A program made the position numbers and the translations under genes. This document shows, piece after piece, positions 46,381 to 56,299 of a stretch of 64,000 nt of DNA (the stretch's first letter is position 1; each line of letters opens with the position of its first letter). The stretch is from Methanocella arvoryzae MRE50 (lineage in GTDB: Archaea; Halobacteriota; Methanocellia; Methanocellales; Methanocellaceae): contig NC_009464.1 of the NCBI RefSeq assembly GCF_000063445.1, positions 2,542,001-2,606,000 on the forward strand. The letters are read 5' to 3'. Under the pieces are notes generated by a model that was not told the DNA's origin, ran no database searches, and was given only the letters and a program-made list of their open reading frames with translations.

Positions 46381-46653
46381 TTATCCCAGCTTATAGAGCT
46401 TACTCTGCAAGCTTTTCGCCCGCTCCTCGGCGTCGCTGATTCTCCGCAGCACGCCTACGCTACCGATGACGGCTCCGCATGGCAGTGTGACGTGCTCATG
46501 TTCTCTGGCATCTCGCGCGGAAACCTTGTGTATTTTGCCGCACATGGGACAGGGTACCAGGACTTCTTCGATGCTTCCGGCGTTCTTCATGTACTGTAAT
46601 ATTCGAGGTACGGCAAGATAGATGTTGCGACGGGATAGGCTCTCTAAATCCAT
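46381..46653 (-). CDS. small zinc-knuckle protein downstream of corA
   Basis: A 90-residue protein with a CPMCGKIHKV knuckle and a distal LPCGAVIG, possibly a partial zinc or metal site, followed by a helical tail (RISDAEERAKSLQSKLYKLG). ATG 46653 lies within the last ten bases of corA, so the genes are overlapping and co-translated. No family is recognised. The association with a divalent-cation transporter suggests, but does not prove, a metal-related role. Confidence 0.6.
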   Translation of the reverse strand: MDLESLSRRNIYLAVPRILQYMKNAGSIEEVLVPCPMCGKIHKVSARDAREHEHVTLPCGAVIGSVGVLRRISDAEERAKSLQSKLYKLG

Positions 46654-47594
46654 TTTTTTGCCCTGAAGTAGGCCAGCATAATCAGGGTGACAGATATGAT
46701 GATCACCCAGACTGTGTAGTACCCGTATTCCCAGTATAGCTCAGGCATGTTTTTGAAGTTCATGCCGTAGACGCCTACTATAAAGCTGAGGGGGAGCATG
46801 ATGGTGGCTATGATGGTCAACTGCTTCATGATCTGGTTGAGCGATACTGAGACGGCGGACATGTATACGTCCCGTGATGAGGTCAGTATGTCTCTGTAGG
46901 TTTCTATGAGGTCCATCACCTGGGTGACGTGGTCGTCGATATCCCTGATGTATATCAGGGTAGTGGGCGCTATGAACGGGGAAGCACCTCTGCTCAGGTC
47001 GTTGACGACATTCCTGATCTGCCAGGCGGACTTCCTGAGGGTCAGCAGGCTCTTCCTGACATCGGCCATCTTCGATAATAACTCCTTGCCCGGGGTGGCC
47101 ATCGCCTCGTCTTCTATCTCCTCGATGAGGTCTTCCAGGCGGTCCAGGACGGGGTAGAAGTGGTCCGTGGCGTGATCCAGCAGGGTGTACGCAAGAAAAT
47201 CTGGCCCACTTTCGCTTATGATGCCTGCCTTGTTGATCAGCCCTGTCTCTGCAGTCCTGATAGTATCCCAGTGATCGGAGGCGCTGATCAGGAAATCTTT
47301 TCCGAGGATTATGTAGAGCTTGTGGATGATCACGCTCTCGTTTTCGATCTCCGGTATATCGGTAACCACGAAAGTATAGCCAGCGTACTCGTCGACCTTC
47401 GGGATCTCCCGGGGGTTGGTGATGTCCTCGATCACCAGGGGGTGCAGCGAAAATTTAGAGACGACGAGATCGATATCCTGCTTTTCCGGGCGGGTGAGGC
47501 TAATCCACCTGTTATAGCCCTGATATCTGTCGAATTGTTCCGGCCGGACCACTTCGACTTCCCCTTTCCGGTAAGCGAAAGCCTGGAGGCTCAT
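46644..47594 (-). CDS. corA: CorA magnesium/cobalt transporter
   Basis: A 316-residue CorA-type channel. The large N-terminal cytoplasmic domain (about 1-250) ends in a long helix. Two C-terminal helices follow, and the selectivity motif GMN is in VYGMNFKNMPE at the end of the first. It imports Mg2+ (also Co2+ or Ni2+) as a pentamer. The protein starts at ATG 47594 and the gene overlaps the downstream small zinc-knuckle gene by ten bases. Confidence 0.94.
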   Translation of the reverse strand: MSLQAFAYRKGEVEVVRPEQFDRYQGYNRWISLTRPEKQDIDLVVSKFSLHPLVIEDITNPREIPKVDEYAGYTFVVTDIPEIENESVIIHKLYIILGKDFLISASDHWDTIRTAETGLINKAGIISESGPDFLAYTLLDHATDHFYPVLDRLEDLIEEIEDEAMATPGKELLSKMADVRKSLLTLRKSAWQIRNVVNDLSRGASPFIAPTTLIYIRDIDDHVTQVMDLIETYRDILTSSRDVYMSAVSVSLNQIMKQLTIIATIMLPLSFIVGVYGMNFKNMPELYWEYGYYTVWVIIISVTLIMLAYFRAKKWI

Positions 47595-47682
47595 ATAATA
47601 TAACTATATTGTTATTATAATATGAGCCTATCTCGGGCTTATGGAGAAATAGTTTTTAAAAAGTAAGAAAAAGGGGTTAGAT

Positions 47683-48072
47683 TCACTCCGGCACAAACTT
47701 CGTGCCGTAGTGGATCATGCCCTTGTCGCCGTCTTCGCCGATCCGGCGGAAGACTTTCTTGACTCTCATGCCGATCTTTATCTCCGAAGGGTCGCAGATG
47801 ACCTGGGTGGTCACGTGGGGGCCCTCGTCCAGCCTGACGATGGCCAGCACGTAGGGCTTGCCGCCGATCCAGCTTTCGCCGGGGGCGTATATCGTGGAGT
47901 AGGTGACGACTTCGCCGGTACCCTTGTACTGTACCTCCGTCATCTTGCCCTGTCTCCTGCACTGGGGGCACCAGGCCCTGGGCGGGTAGTAGTGGGTGCC
48001 GCAGGTCTCGCACTTGGTTCCCATCAGGTTGTAGCGGGCCGGGATCTCTCTCCAGAATCTTGGGACGCTCAT
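47683..48072 (-). CDS. DUF35 zinc-ribbon/OB-fold protein of the HMG-CoA complex
   Basis: A 129-residue protein. The rubredoxin-like zinc ribbon has CETCGTHYYPPRAWCPQC (four cysteines), followed by an OB-fold (GTGEVVTYSTIYAPG, GMRVKKVFRRIGED). In archaea this protein bridges acetoacetyl-CoA thiolase and HMG-CoA synthase in a channelling complex that makes HMG-CoA for isoprenoid lipids (established for a methanogen). Its ATG is one base after the thiolase stop, matching that co-assembly. Last gene of the operon. Confidence 0.93.
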   Translation of the reverse strand: MSVPRFWREIPARYNLMGTKCETCGTHYYPPRAWCPQCRRQGKMTEVQYKGTGEVVTYSTIYAPGESWIGGKPYVLAIVRLDEGPHVTTQVICDPSEIKIGMRVKKVFRRIGEDGDKGMIHYGTKFVPE

Positions 48073-48073
48073 G

Positions 48074-49255
48074 TTATTTCCTCCTCTTCTCGTTCGAGAA
48101 TATGTGGCAGACTGCCGTGCCGCCGGTGCCGCCCACGTTGTGGGTCATGGCGATCTTAGCGCCGTCTACCTGTCTCTTGCCTGCTTCGCCGCGGAGCTGT
48201 TCGACGCATTCTACTGCCTGCTTGATACCAGTGGCGCCCACCGGATGTCCAGTAGCCTTCAGGCCGCCCGAGGCGTTGACTGCGATCTTGCCGCCGATGG
48301 CTGTGTCGCCTCTCTCCGTCGCCGGGCCGCCTTCTCCCTTCTTGAAGAAGCCGAGGTCCTCGATGGCCAGCAGCTCAGCGATGGTGAAGCAGTCGTGGAC
48401 TTCTACGAGATCGATGTCCTCCGGGCCGACGCCTGCCTGCTCGTACGCCCTCTTGCCTGCGGCGACGGTGGCGCCGAAGGTGCAGAAATCCTTCCTGTTG
48501 TGCAGGGAGATGGTGTCAGTCGCCTGGCCGGCGCCCAGCACGTAGATCGGGCTGTCGGTGTACTTCTTTGCGATCTCGACGGGGGCCACGATGACTGCGG
48601 CTGCACCGTCGGTGATCGGAGAGCAGTCGAACAGGGTGAACGGGTCTGCGACCATGGATGCGTTGAGGACGGTGTCGACGGTGATCTCGTTCCTGAACTG
48701 GGCTCTGGGGTTGTGGACGGCGTTCCTGTGGTTCTTGACCGCCACTTCCGCTAACTGTTTCCTGGTGGTGCCGTACTTGTGCATGTGGAGCCTGGCTATC
48801 ATTGCGTACAGCGCGGGGAAAGTGGCGCCCATGAAGCCTTCCCATTCCCTGTCTGCCGCAGATGCCAGTGCATCTACGGTGACGCCGGTCTCCACGTCGG
48901 TCATCTTCTCGACGCCGGCCGCGACGACTACATCGTGGTAGCCCGACGCGACGGCGATGACAGCGTTCCTCAGAGCTAAGCCGCCGGAAGCGCATGCCGC
49001 CTCTACACGGGTCGCCGGGATGTTGAAGTCCCTGGCGAGGCCTGCGTAGTCTGCGATGAGGGAGCCGATGTGCTCCTGCTGGACGAACTGGCCGCCGCTC
49101 ATGTTGCCCACGTACATGGCCTCGATCTCTTCGCCGGAGAGGTTGGCGTCCTCAATGGCCTGGGCGCCTGCCTCCACGAAGATGTCTCTGAATGAGCGGT
49201 CCCACATTTCGCCGAACTTGGTGCATCCTACACCTATGATTGCTACGTCTCTCAT
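48074..49255 (-). CDS. acetyl-CoA C-acetyltransferase (thiolase) of mevalonate entry
   Basis: A 393-residue thiolase condensing two acetyl-CoA to acetoacetyl-CoA. The nucleophile cysteine is in [21 protein letters not shown] and [11 protein letters not shown] supply the catalytic histidine region. The C-terminal [12 protein letters not shown] replaces the classic CxGxG motif, as in the archaeal/SCP-x subgroup. It begins 11 bases after HMG-CoA synthase with a GGGGTGA ribosome-binding site. Together with the DUF35 protein it forms the archaeal HMG-CoA-making complex. Confidence 0.94.
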   Translation of the reverse strand: MRDVAIIGVGCTKFGEMWDRSFRDIFVEAGAQAIEDANLSGEEIEAMYVGNMSGGQFVQQEHIGSLIADYAGLARDFNIPATRVEAACASGGLALRNAVIAVASGYHDVVVAAGVEKMTDVETGVTVDALASAADREWEGFMGATFPALYAMIARLHMHKYGTTRKQLAEVAVKNHRNAVHNPRAQFRNEITVDTVLNASMVADPFTLFDCSPITDGAAAVIVAPVEIAKKYTDSPIYVLGAGQATDTISLHNRKDFCTFGATVAAGKRAYEQAGVGPEDIDLVEVHDCFTIAELLAIEDLGFFKKGEGGPATERGDTAIGGKIAVNASGGLKATGHPVGATGIKQAVECVEQLRGEAGKRQVDGAKIAMTHNVGGTGGTAVCHIFSNEKRRK

Positions 49256-49266
49256 TTTGTCACCCC

Positions 49267-50310
49267 TTAGTTGTCAGTATTGATCTTGCCCTTGTGCCTG
49301 GCGTAAGACGCGTAGTCAAGGTACTTTGCCTTCTTAATGTAGTCCCAGGTCTTGGGAGCCAGGTCCTGCACCTCAGTGATCCGGTCTGTGACCGTGATGT
49401 CGAACGAGTCGCTGCCTGCGCCCGAGCCGAACGAGGTGACGAAGATCCTCTCGCCGGGCTTAGCGATGTCCAGCACTGCGGATAAGCCTACCATGCTGGC
49501 GCCGGAGTAGGTGTTGCCCATCATCGGGCAGGTCAGGCCGGGGCTTAGCTGCTCTTTCTTGAAGCCGAGAGTCAGGGCTGCCCTCGTGGGGAACTTGCCG
49601 TTCGGCTGGTGGAACACTGCATAGTTATAGTCAGAGGGTTTGGTGCCCTGGCATTCCAGCATCATCCTCGAAGCCGAGAGGACGTGCTTGAAGTAGCCGG
49701 GGTCTCCGGTGAACCTGCCGCCGTGCCTCGGGTAGTCTGCGCCTTCCCTTCTCCAGAAGTCCGGGGTGTCGGAGGTGAACGAGCAGGTGTGGTTGATGAC
49801 TGCGATGTGGTCATTCTTGCTGATGACGAACGCTGCGCCGCCTGCGGCTGCAGTGTATTCCAGCGCGTCCCCGGGGGCGCCCTGGGAAGTGTCTGCACCG
49901 ATGGCGAGGGCGGTCTCGGCCAGGCCGGAGGCCACTACACCCATGGAAGTCTGGATGGCCGCGGTGCCTGCCTTGCAGGCGAACTCGAAGTCGGCCGCCG
50001 TCATCCGGTTCGGTGCTCCTATGGCAGCCGCCACGATAGTGGCTGTCGGCTTGACCGCGTACGGGTGACTTTCCGATCCTACGTAGATGGCGCCGATCTT
50101 CTTCGGGTCTGCACCTCTGGCGATGGCGTTCCTCGCTGCTTCCACGGCGATCGTCGCCGTGTCCTCGTCGACGTCCGGCACCGACTTTTCAGAAACCATT
50201 AAGCCGTTCCTGTAGTCGTCCGCGTCGTCGCCCCACACTTTGGCGATCTCCTCTACCTTGATGCGGTACTGGGGGACGTACGCTCCATATGCACTAATTC
50301 CGAGCTTCAT
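49267..50310 (-). CDS. hydroxymethylglutaryl-CoA synthase (archaeal type)
   Basis: A 347-residue enzyme making HMG-CoA from acetoacetyl-CoA and acetyl-CoA, the committed step toward archaeal isoprenoid lipids. The catalytic cysteine is in [13 protein letters not shown], the histidine in [12 protein letters not shown] and the acidic residue in [12 protein letters not shown]. Its length matches archaeal HMGS rather than the longer eukaryotic form. Its start overlaps the HTH regulator's stop by four bases (ATGA-type), making a four-gene operon. Confidence 0.95.
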   Translation of the reverse strand: MKLGISAYGAYVPQYRIKVEEIAKVWGDDADDYRNGLMVSEKSVPDVDEDTATIAVEAARNAIARGADPKKIGAIYVGSESHPYAVKPTATIVAAAIGAPNRMTAADFEFACKAGTAAIQTSMGVVASGLAETALAIGADTSQGAPGDALEYTAAAGGAAFVISKNDHIAVINHTCSFTSDTPDFWRREGADYPRHGGRFTGDPGYFKHVLSASRMMLECQGTKPSDYNYAVFHQPNGKFPTRAALTLGFKKEQLSPGLTCPMMGNTYSGASMVGLSAVLDIAKPGERIFVTSFGSGAGSDSFDITVTDRITEVQDLAPKTWDYIKKAKYLDYASYARHKGKINTDN

Positions 50311-51026
50311 TCTTTCAAACCCTTTAGCGTCTTTATCATCTCTTCTATCTCTGTCATCGAGGTCATCAGCGGGAACGACTCGACCGAGGCGATCTTGCGC
50401 GCCACGGGGTCAATCCTGTCCGACTCCAGCCCGTGCAAAACGACTGCCGCCGGCTTGAGGGTCGAGACTCGCAGCGCTACCATGGGAGACCTTCCTGTAG
50501 AAACGTTACAGAAGATCAGGGCGCGCTCGGTGCTCCAGCCGTAGAGCCGGTAGAACTCGTTCGCCGAGAACTGGAAAATTGCGTTGAGACTGTCGACGAT
50601 GGTGTAGCCGTTGATCGCCCTGTCGAAATTGCCGGAGACCTTCTCGGCGCCTATAGCGCGGGCAAATTTGCTCAGCGGCACCGGCGACCGGTATTCGTGG
50701 ATGTCCAGAATGACGTCGGAATCATACCGGTCTAAGAACATGGTCTCGTAGGCACGTATCTTGTGCGACCCGGCCTTCTCGTCCAGGTCGAGCATCGCCT
50801 CAACGATCTTGCTGATGATTGTCGTTCCCGGGGATTTCCTCCTCCCGCTCTCGTAGTCGCTGATAACAGACGGCGACACCCCGATGCTGCTGGCAAGGTC
50901 GATCTGGGAGATCCCGAAGTTTTTCCTCCACTTCTTGATCGTCTCGCCGGGGTTTTCCGAAAGCGTGATTTCGCCCGCCATCTTCTCGGCAAGCTTGGCC
51001 CTCAGGTTGACAATATCGTTCTGCAT
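50307..51026 (-). CDS. HTH (XRE-type) regulator leading the mevalonate-entry operon
   Basis: A 239-residue protein with an XRE-type helix-turn-helix (about 28-72: [31 protein letters not shown] split over two helices). A 160-residue C-terminal domain is unrecognised. It probably senses a ligand or effector and controls the HMG-CoA genes that follow; autoregulation is plausible. The direct overlap with HMG-CoA synthase is consistent with pathway regulation. The ligand is unknown. Confidence 0.85.
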   Translation of the reverse strand: MQNDIVNLRAKLAEKMAGEITLSENPGETIKKWRKNFGISQIDLASSIGVSPSVISDYESGRRKSPGTTIISKIVEAMLDLDEKAGSHKIRAYETMFLDRYDSDVILDIHEYRSPVPLSKFARAIGAEKVSGNFDRAINGYTIVDSLNAIFQFSANEFYRLYGWSTERALIFCNVSTGRSPMVALRVSTLKPAAVVLHGLESDRIDPVARKIASVESFPLMTSMTEIEEMIKTLKGLKE

Positions 51027-51229
51027 CTGTCGCTAATAAACGAAGTCCTAGTATATAAGCCTTGTAGTAGTTCGGTTCGACAATTGACGTAACTTTTCCG
51101 CATTATAATTATGGGGAATAAAAATCGTACCACGCCGCCCGTGTAAATCGACAGGCGCCGGAGGGCCGGTTCGGTTTTTTAATAGGGCGGAAGGTGACGA
51201 AGCGGATTTCGACAGCCAGAATAAAAAGG

Positions 51230-51249
51230 CTCTCGGGCACAGCCGAGAG
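51230..51249 (-). terminator. rho-independent-like terminator after the amino-acid ABC operon
   Basis: CTCTCGG (51230-51236) pairs perfectly with CCGAGAG (51243-51249) around a six-base loop. On the minus strand it is followed by CCTTTTTATTC. It lies 70 bases after the ABC ATPase gene, in a 292-base spacer with no other gene. Confidence 0.65.
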
Positions 51250-51318
51250 TTAAATAATGGGTGGGTAAGTAAAAAAGTGGAGCGGAGCCCGGCACTTTGC
51301 GGCCGCCCGCAGGCGGCC

Positions 51319-52056
51319 TCAGTTCTTGATCATGTTGAGGAACTTCTTGGTCCTCTCGTGCCGGGGGTTGGTGAAGAACTGGTCGGGGGTGTTCTCCTCG
51401 ACGATGACACCGCCATCCATCAGGACGACGCGGTCGCCTACTTCCCTTGCGAAGTTCATCTCGTGGGTGACCACCATCATGGTCATGCCATCCATGGCGA
51501 GGTTGCGCATGACGTCCAGCACTTCTTTCACTAACTCGGGATCGAGTGCCGAGGTGACTTCGTCGAACAGCATGACGTCCGGCTTCATGGCGAGGGCGCG
51601 GGCGATAGCAACTCTCTGCTGCTGGCCGCCGGAGAGCTGCATGGGATAGCTGTTAATCTTTTGCTCCAGGCCCACCTTCTTCAGGAGTTCTTTACCCAGC
51701 GTTTCTGCCTCTGCTTTCGACTTCTTCTGCACCTTGATGGGGGCGAGAGTGACGTTCTGCAGGGCGGTCATGTGGGGGAACAGGTTGAACTGCTGGAAGA
51801 CCATGCCGACGCGCTGCCTGATCTTGTTGAGATCTGTCCTCCTGTCGGTGACCTCAATGCCTTCCACGAAGATTTTGCCTGAGGTGGGCTCCTCGAGCCG
51901 GTTGATGCACCGCAGGATGGTGCTCTTGCCTGAGCCGCTGGGGCCCAGGATGACCACCACTTCGCCTTTCTTCACCTGCATATTGATCCCTTTCAGGACT
52001 TCCAGTTCTCCGAACTGCTTGTGGAGGTCCTGCAGCTCTACCATGTACTGGCTCAT
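51319..52056 (-). CDS. polar amino-acid ABC transporter ATPase (GlnQ type)
   Basis: A 245-residue ATPase with Walker [10 protein letters not shown], signature [15 protein letters not shown], Walker [14 protein letters not shown] and switch [11 protein letters not shown], all matching the GlnQ/HisP subfamily. It energises uptake of a polar amino acid. It overlaps the permease stop by four bases (ATGA). A terminator follows its end. The precise amino acid is unknown. Confidence 0.95.
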   Translation of the reverse strand: MSQYMVELQDLHKQFGELEVLKGINMQVKKGEVVVILGPSGSGKSTILRCINRLEEPTSGKIFVEGIEVTDRRTDLNKIRQRVGMVFQQFNLFPHMTALQNVTLAPIKVQKKSKAEAETLGKELLKKVGLEQKINSYPMQLSGGQQQRVAIARALAMKPDVMLFDEVTSALDPELVKEVLDVMRNLAMDGMTMMVVTHEMNFAREVGDRVVLMDGGVIVEENTPDQFFTNPRHERTKKFLNMIKN

Positions 52057-53375
52057 ACGGTTGCCTCCTTCTGGGGTGTTTTCTTCTTCTTGGCCGGCAG
52101 GTTGCCTTTTCTGGCGTTGACGTTATACTTCTTTTCCATGTACTGGACTATCCTGCCCAGGGGTATGGTGATGCACAGGTACACCAGTCCGGCGGCGAGC
52201 AGCGGGGTGAAGGTGTTGTAGTGCTCTGCTCCTACCGTCTTGGACCACCACAGGACTTCCGAGACCGATATGACCAGGCCGATTGAGGAGTCCTTGATGA
52301 GGGCGATAAACTCGTTACCCAGCGCCGGAAGGACGATCTTGAACGCCTGGGGGAGGATGATGAAGGTCATCGCCTGGTAGTGGGACATGCCCAGCGACCT
52401 GGCGGCTTCCATCTGGCCCTTGTGGATCGCTTCGATGCCGGCCTTGAAGATCTCTGCCATGTAGGCGCCGCTGTTCATGGAAAGGGCTACGATACAGGCC
52501 GTGAACCCGTCGATGTTGAAAGACCCGCCGGTCAGGTCCTGGATCAGGAATGGCAGGCCGAAGTTGACGAACAGCAGCTGGAGCAGGAGGGGTAATCCTC
52601 TGATGCCTTCCACGTAGATCGAGGCGATGCCCCGGAACAGGATGTTAGTAGAAGTCCTTCCCAGGCCCATGATCAGGCCGATTACGAGGCCTATCGCCAT
52701 CGCAATTATCGACAGCTCCAGGGTTGTAACCAGGCCTTTGGTGACTTCTTTCTCTAAAGAATAGATGAATAGTTCTCCGTCGAAGATAGAGAAGGTCTTT
52801 CCGGGCGTCAGCGCGATCATGTACGTCTGGCCGTGCTTGACGTCAATAGTCGACGTATTGACCATCATGCCGCTTTTATGGACGCTAATCTCGTGGATGC
52901 CCTCTGTCAGCTCTATCTGGAGCTTGCCATCCCTTGTATCGGTCGTTCCCGCCAGTTGATTATCTATGTAGATCGATGCTCCGGCGACGATGCTTTTAGA
53001 TGCGCTGTCTTCCCGGATAATGAATGTGACAATGTCTGGTGAAATGCTCGTCGTCACCCTCTTCATCTGTAGCTGGACGGTGACGCCCGACTGGAGGTTG
53101 TACTCTCTGACCCGGTCCTGGAGACCCTCCTTTTTTGCGGTGATCTTGTGCATGCCCGGGGTAAAATTGCTTACTTTGATCGAGCCGTCATAATTGGTCA
53201 GGCCCATATAAGTTTCATCAATATAAACAGAGGCTCCCTGGACGGGTGAAAACAGGTCGTCGTTTACGACCACAATGGCGTTCGTACTTTGGGCCGAGGC
53301 AGGAGCTGCAAAAGCCAGACATGTAAGCAGAGTCAGTATGCCGATTAACCACAACGATCTATACCCTTTATTCAC
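52053..53375 (-). CDS. amino-acid ABC permease fused to N-terminal PEGA domains
   Basis: A 440-residue fusion. A signal peptide (about 1-28) precedes two PEGA-like beta domains (about 35-103 and 112-190; [39 protein letters not shown]). The last half (about 205-425) is a HisM/GlnP-type permease with [14 protein letters not shown] and the EAA loop [20 protein letters not shown]. Typical permeases of this family have about 220 residues and no exported beta domain. The PEGA part may contact the cell surface or the substrate-binding protein. GTG 53375 follows GGTGA. Confidence 0.9.
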   Translation of the reverse strand: MNKGYRSLWLIGILTLLTCLAFAAPASAQSTNAIVVVNDDLFSPVQGASVYIDETYMGLTNYDGSIKVSNFTPGMHKITAKKEGLQDRVREYNLQSGVTVQLQMKRVTTSISPDIVTFIIREDSASKSIVAGASIYIDNQLAGTTDTRDGKLQIELTEGIHEISVHKSGMMVNTSTIDVKHGQTYMIALTPGKTFSIFDGELFIYSLEKEVTKGLVTTLELSIIAMAIGLVIGLIMGLGRTSTNILFRGIASIYVEGIRGLPLLLQLLFVNFGLPFLIQDLTGGSFNIDGFTACIVALSMNSGAYMAEIFKAGIEAIHKGQMEAARSLGMSHYQAMTFIILPQAFKIVLPALGNEFIALIKDSSIGLVISVSEVLWWSKTVGAEHYNTFTPLLAAGLVYLCITIPLGRIVQYMEKKYNVNARKGNLPAKKKKTPQKEATV

Positions 53376-53523
53376 CTTATATCACCGCACCATTTTTTTA
53401 AAGTACTAAGGTCGCCCGTTCCCCGGATTCCTCAGCAAGTTACTTACTAATAATCAATCAATTAAAAAGCTTTTTATCCATACTCAATTAGCTAACGTTT
53501 TTTTACATCATAATAAAAATAAG

Positions 53524-53544
53524 AGGCACGTAATTTACGTGCCT
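53524..53544 (-). terminator. hairpin between substrate-binding protein and permease genes
   Basis: AGGCACGTAA (53524-53533) and TTACGTGCCT (53535-53544) pair fully. On the minus strand a CTTATTTTTATTAT run follows. It probably attenuates transcription so that the binding protein is made in excess. Confidence 0.65.
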
Positions 53545-53553
53545 TTCAGGCGC

Positions 53554-54378
53554 TTATGCGAACCATCTGTCGTAAATGGTCTGGTACCTGCCGTCTGCCT
53601 TTATGTTGGCAAGGGCCTCGTTGATGGCTGCAGTGAGCTGCTTGTTCTGCTTGTTTACCACGATGCCGAAGTACTCGGTCTCGCTGAGGGGTCCTGCAAG
53701 CGCGTAGTCACCCGGGGTGTCCCTGTAGTAGGGCTCGCAAACGGGGTAGTCGCCGACGACTGCCTCGACTTCGCCCTTCTTGAGTGCCATGAAGGCCTCA
53801 TTCATGGTGGCGTAGGACTTGACGTTCTCTTCGGGCATGCCCTCGATGGCCTTGGTTGCGTCGAAGCCGACAGTGCCAGCCTGGGCGCCGACAATCTTGC
53901 CGACAAGGTCAGAAGCGTTCTTGATAGAGCTGCCGGGCTTGGTGACGATAGCCTGGCCTGCGGACTCGTAGTACCAGTCAGTGAAGTCGATAGACTGCTG
54001 CCTGTCCGGCCTGATGGTGAACGCCGAGATGGCGCAGTCAAACTTGCCAGCCTGGACGGCCGGGATGATGGTGTCGAAGGCGTGGTCAGTGTACTTGACC
54101 TCGAGGCCCAGTTCCTTGCCGATCTCGTTCATGAGGTCGATGTCAAAGCCGTAGAACTCGCCAGTCGTGGTGTTGATGTTCTCGAAGGGCGGGTAGTGCG
54201 CTTCGGTGGCGACTGACAGGACACCCGGGGTCATAGTCAGGTTCTGGGTAACGTTGGCGGCCGGAGTCGGGGTGACGTCGGCTGCCGGAGTGGCGGTCGG
54301 AGTCGTGCAACCGCTGACGACGAGCACGACCGTCATCAGAGCGATAGCAATAATCGATACTGCGGATAATTTCTTCAT
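53554..54378 (-). CDS. amino-acid ABC transporter substrate-binding lipoprotein
   Basis: A 274-residue SBP_bac_3-type protein. The lipobox VVSGC near residue 24 marks a lipoprotein, and a Thr/Pro-rich linker follows. The binding domain shows VATEAHYPPFENI, YGFDIDLMNEIGKELGL, DGAI-like DCAISAFTIRPDRQQSIDFT and the C-terminal YQTIYDRWF. It captures a polar amino acid outside the cell. GGGAGGT lies six bases before ATG 54378. It is first in the importer operon, with a terminator hairpin before the permease. Confidence 0.94.
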   Translation of the reverse strand: MKKLSAVSIIAIALMTVVLVVSGCTTPTATPAADVTPTPAANVTQNLTMTPGVLSVATEAHYPPFENINTTTGEFYGFDIDLMNEIGKELGLEVKYTDHAFDTIIPAVQAGKFDCAISAFTIRPDRQQSIDFTDWYYESAGQAIVTKPGSSIKNASDLVGKIVGAQAGTVGFDATKAIEGMPEENVKSYATMNEAFMALKKGEVEAVVGDYPVCEPYYRDTPGDYALAGPLSETEYFGIVVNKQNKQLTAAINEALANIKADGRYQTIYDRWFA

Positions 54379-54665
54379 GTATATACCTCCCGTTTACCAT
54401 GCACCGAAAAGGGCTGTGCCATGCTAAACCATAGCATCGGATCGGCGCCTGATAACTAGATTCATATGCTCTATCGATCGTGTAGATATTAAACTTTTGT
54501 AAAGGGTTATCGATTTATCCGTTCTGAAGTAAGCAACGGATATTATTTATCCTGTCCACCCGGCTATGGTACTCCCCGCCTGTCCGGTTCCCGGACAGGA
54601 ACTACCTGGTCTCACGCAATATGCTTATATGATTCCGCACCATTATCGAGCACGAAGCGTCCGCA

Positions 54666-55847
54666 ATGACTGACTCTCTCGACAGGATCCGGCTGAACAT
54701 CAAGCTCAACTACGTTTACACGGCGCTCATGAACTGCACACTGGACCGGGCAATCTGGATGCTTTTCCTGAGCTTAAGGGGCATGAGCCTGTTAGAGATC
54801 GGGCTGATAGAATCCGTTTATCAGCTGGCTATGCTGCTGTTCGGGATACCGGCAGGAGCCATCTCGGACATCCTCGGCCGGAAAACCAGCCTGATCATCG
54901 CAGCGATCGCAAGGATCGCCGGGTATACGCTCATCCTCTTCTCCCATAGCTTTGCAGGCTTTGCGCTCGGCTTCGCGGTGAACGCCCTGGCGATGGTCCT
55001 GTACAGCAGCGCCTCGGAGTCGTTCACCTACGACACGTGCAAGCAGACCGGACAGCAGGTGAGCTACAGGCAGGTGTACGGCAACGTCCTCGCCGTCACC
55101 TTCATCGCTGCGGCAGCAGGCATCGCCGCAGGCGGCTTCATAGCCAACGTCTCCTACGACTGGGTTTACTATGCCACGATTGGCATACTGCTCTGCGCAC
55201 TGATACCTGCGCTGCTGTTCACAGAAACCCGCAAGCGCGCTGACGGCTCACGCAGGCCGAGGCTGAGAGAACTGCTGACCAGGTCGGTCACGCTGATCGC
55301 CGGCAATCCGGTGATCCTGTACCTGCTGGTCATATCGGCAGCCATTACGGTCATCGATCAGACCATCTACATGTACTCCCAGAAATACTTCGAGGCGATG
55401 GCAATCCCCGTCTACTTTATAGGCCTGATCCTGAGCGCCGATTCGATCTTCGCCGCACTGGGCGCCAGGTATGCCCACGTGCTGGAAAGATTCAGCAACC
55501 GGGATATCGTCATCATAGTACCGGCCGTCATCCTGGCCATGTACCTGCTCTTTGCCGTCGTAGATTCGCCTGTAGTAGTCCTGTTCCTCTGGATTGCCAC
55601 GATCTTCGTCGTGGGGTTCTGGCCCATACTGAGCGATCTGATCAACAAAAGAGTGCCATCGGAGAACCGGGCGACGGTGCTCTCGATGAAGGCCCAGATG
55701 AACAGCATCGCCGTCATGATCGTCTTCCCAATCGTAGGCTTCATCGCCGAGCGGACCTCCATGTCCCTCGCCTTCATCTGGCTTATAGTATCCATAATGC
55801 CACTGATCGCTTACTCGGTGATGAAGATCAGAAAAGTAGCGTTTTAG
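54666..55847 (+). CDS. MFS transporter
   Basis: A 393-residue, 12-helix major facilitator with the loop motif GAISDILGRKTS (a good GxxSDxxGRR/K form) and TETRKR after helix 6. It is unrelated in detail to the three MFS paralogs at 22343-26415 (no PYFNVYF motif), so it belongs to another MFS subfamily, possibly a drug or metabolite exporter. It is monocistronic. A repeat-rich spacer follows it. Confidence 0.86.
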   Translation: MTDSLDRIRLNIKLNYVYTALMNCTLDRAIWMLFLSLRGMSLLEIGLIESVYQLAMLLFGIPAGAISDILGRKTSLIIAAIARIAGYTLILFSHSFAGFALGFAVNALAMVLYSSASESFTYDTCKQTGQQVSYRQVYGNVLAVTFIAAAAGIAAGGFIANVSYDWVYYATIGILLCALIPALLFTETRKRADGSRRPRLRELLTRSVTLIAGNPVILYLLVISAAITVIDQTIYMYSQKYFEAMAIPVYFIGLILSADSIFAALGARYAHVLERFSNRDIVIIVPAVILAMYLLFAVVDSPVVVLFLWIATIFVVGFWPILSDLINKRVPSENRATVLSMKAQMNSIAVMIVFPIVGFIAERTSMSLAFIWLIVSIMPLIAYSVMKIRKVAF

Positions 55848-55856
55848 GGCTTGGAC

Positions 55857-56273
55857 TAAACCACGGCGGCACGGCTCCTTATCCCGACAACTATAGGGCA
55901 GATGTTCTAACCACGGCGGCACGGCGGCACGGAGACAGTGCGAGAAACGATGGCAGGATGGTTATTTGAACCACGGCGGCACGGCGGCACGGCGACAACC
56001 GTACCAGAAGTGCAAGGCTCTTTTTTATGACCCACAGCGACACGGCGGGCCGGGAGCACGGAGACAACCGACTTATTGTTACCCGGCTGGAGGAACGAGG
56101 AATCACTATAGAATTTAGTTTACCGGTCATGAGACCATAATGATATAATGTAACATCTAGCCAGTAAACCGTTATTGGTTAATAGGCTGTCTCCGTGTCG
56201 CAGCGGACTAAAAAGGAGTGCTCTGTTCGGCGTCACAGTTGTCTCTGTGTCTCTGTGTCGCCGTGGTTAGAAC
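55857..56273. repeat. GC-rich CCACGGCGGCACGG repeat cluster in a 450-base spacer
   Basis: Copies of CCACGGCGGCACGG-type units lie near 55860, 55911, 55971 and 56031, many followed by AGACA. GTTCTAACCACGG at 55904-55916 recurs inverted at 56261-56273, so the whole stretch is an inverted-repeat-bounded block. No credible gene lies between 55848 and 56299. Confidence 0.65.
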
Positions 56274-56299
56274 TTTTAGGGCTGTTCGTGGTCGCTGGC

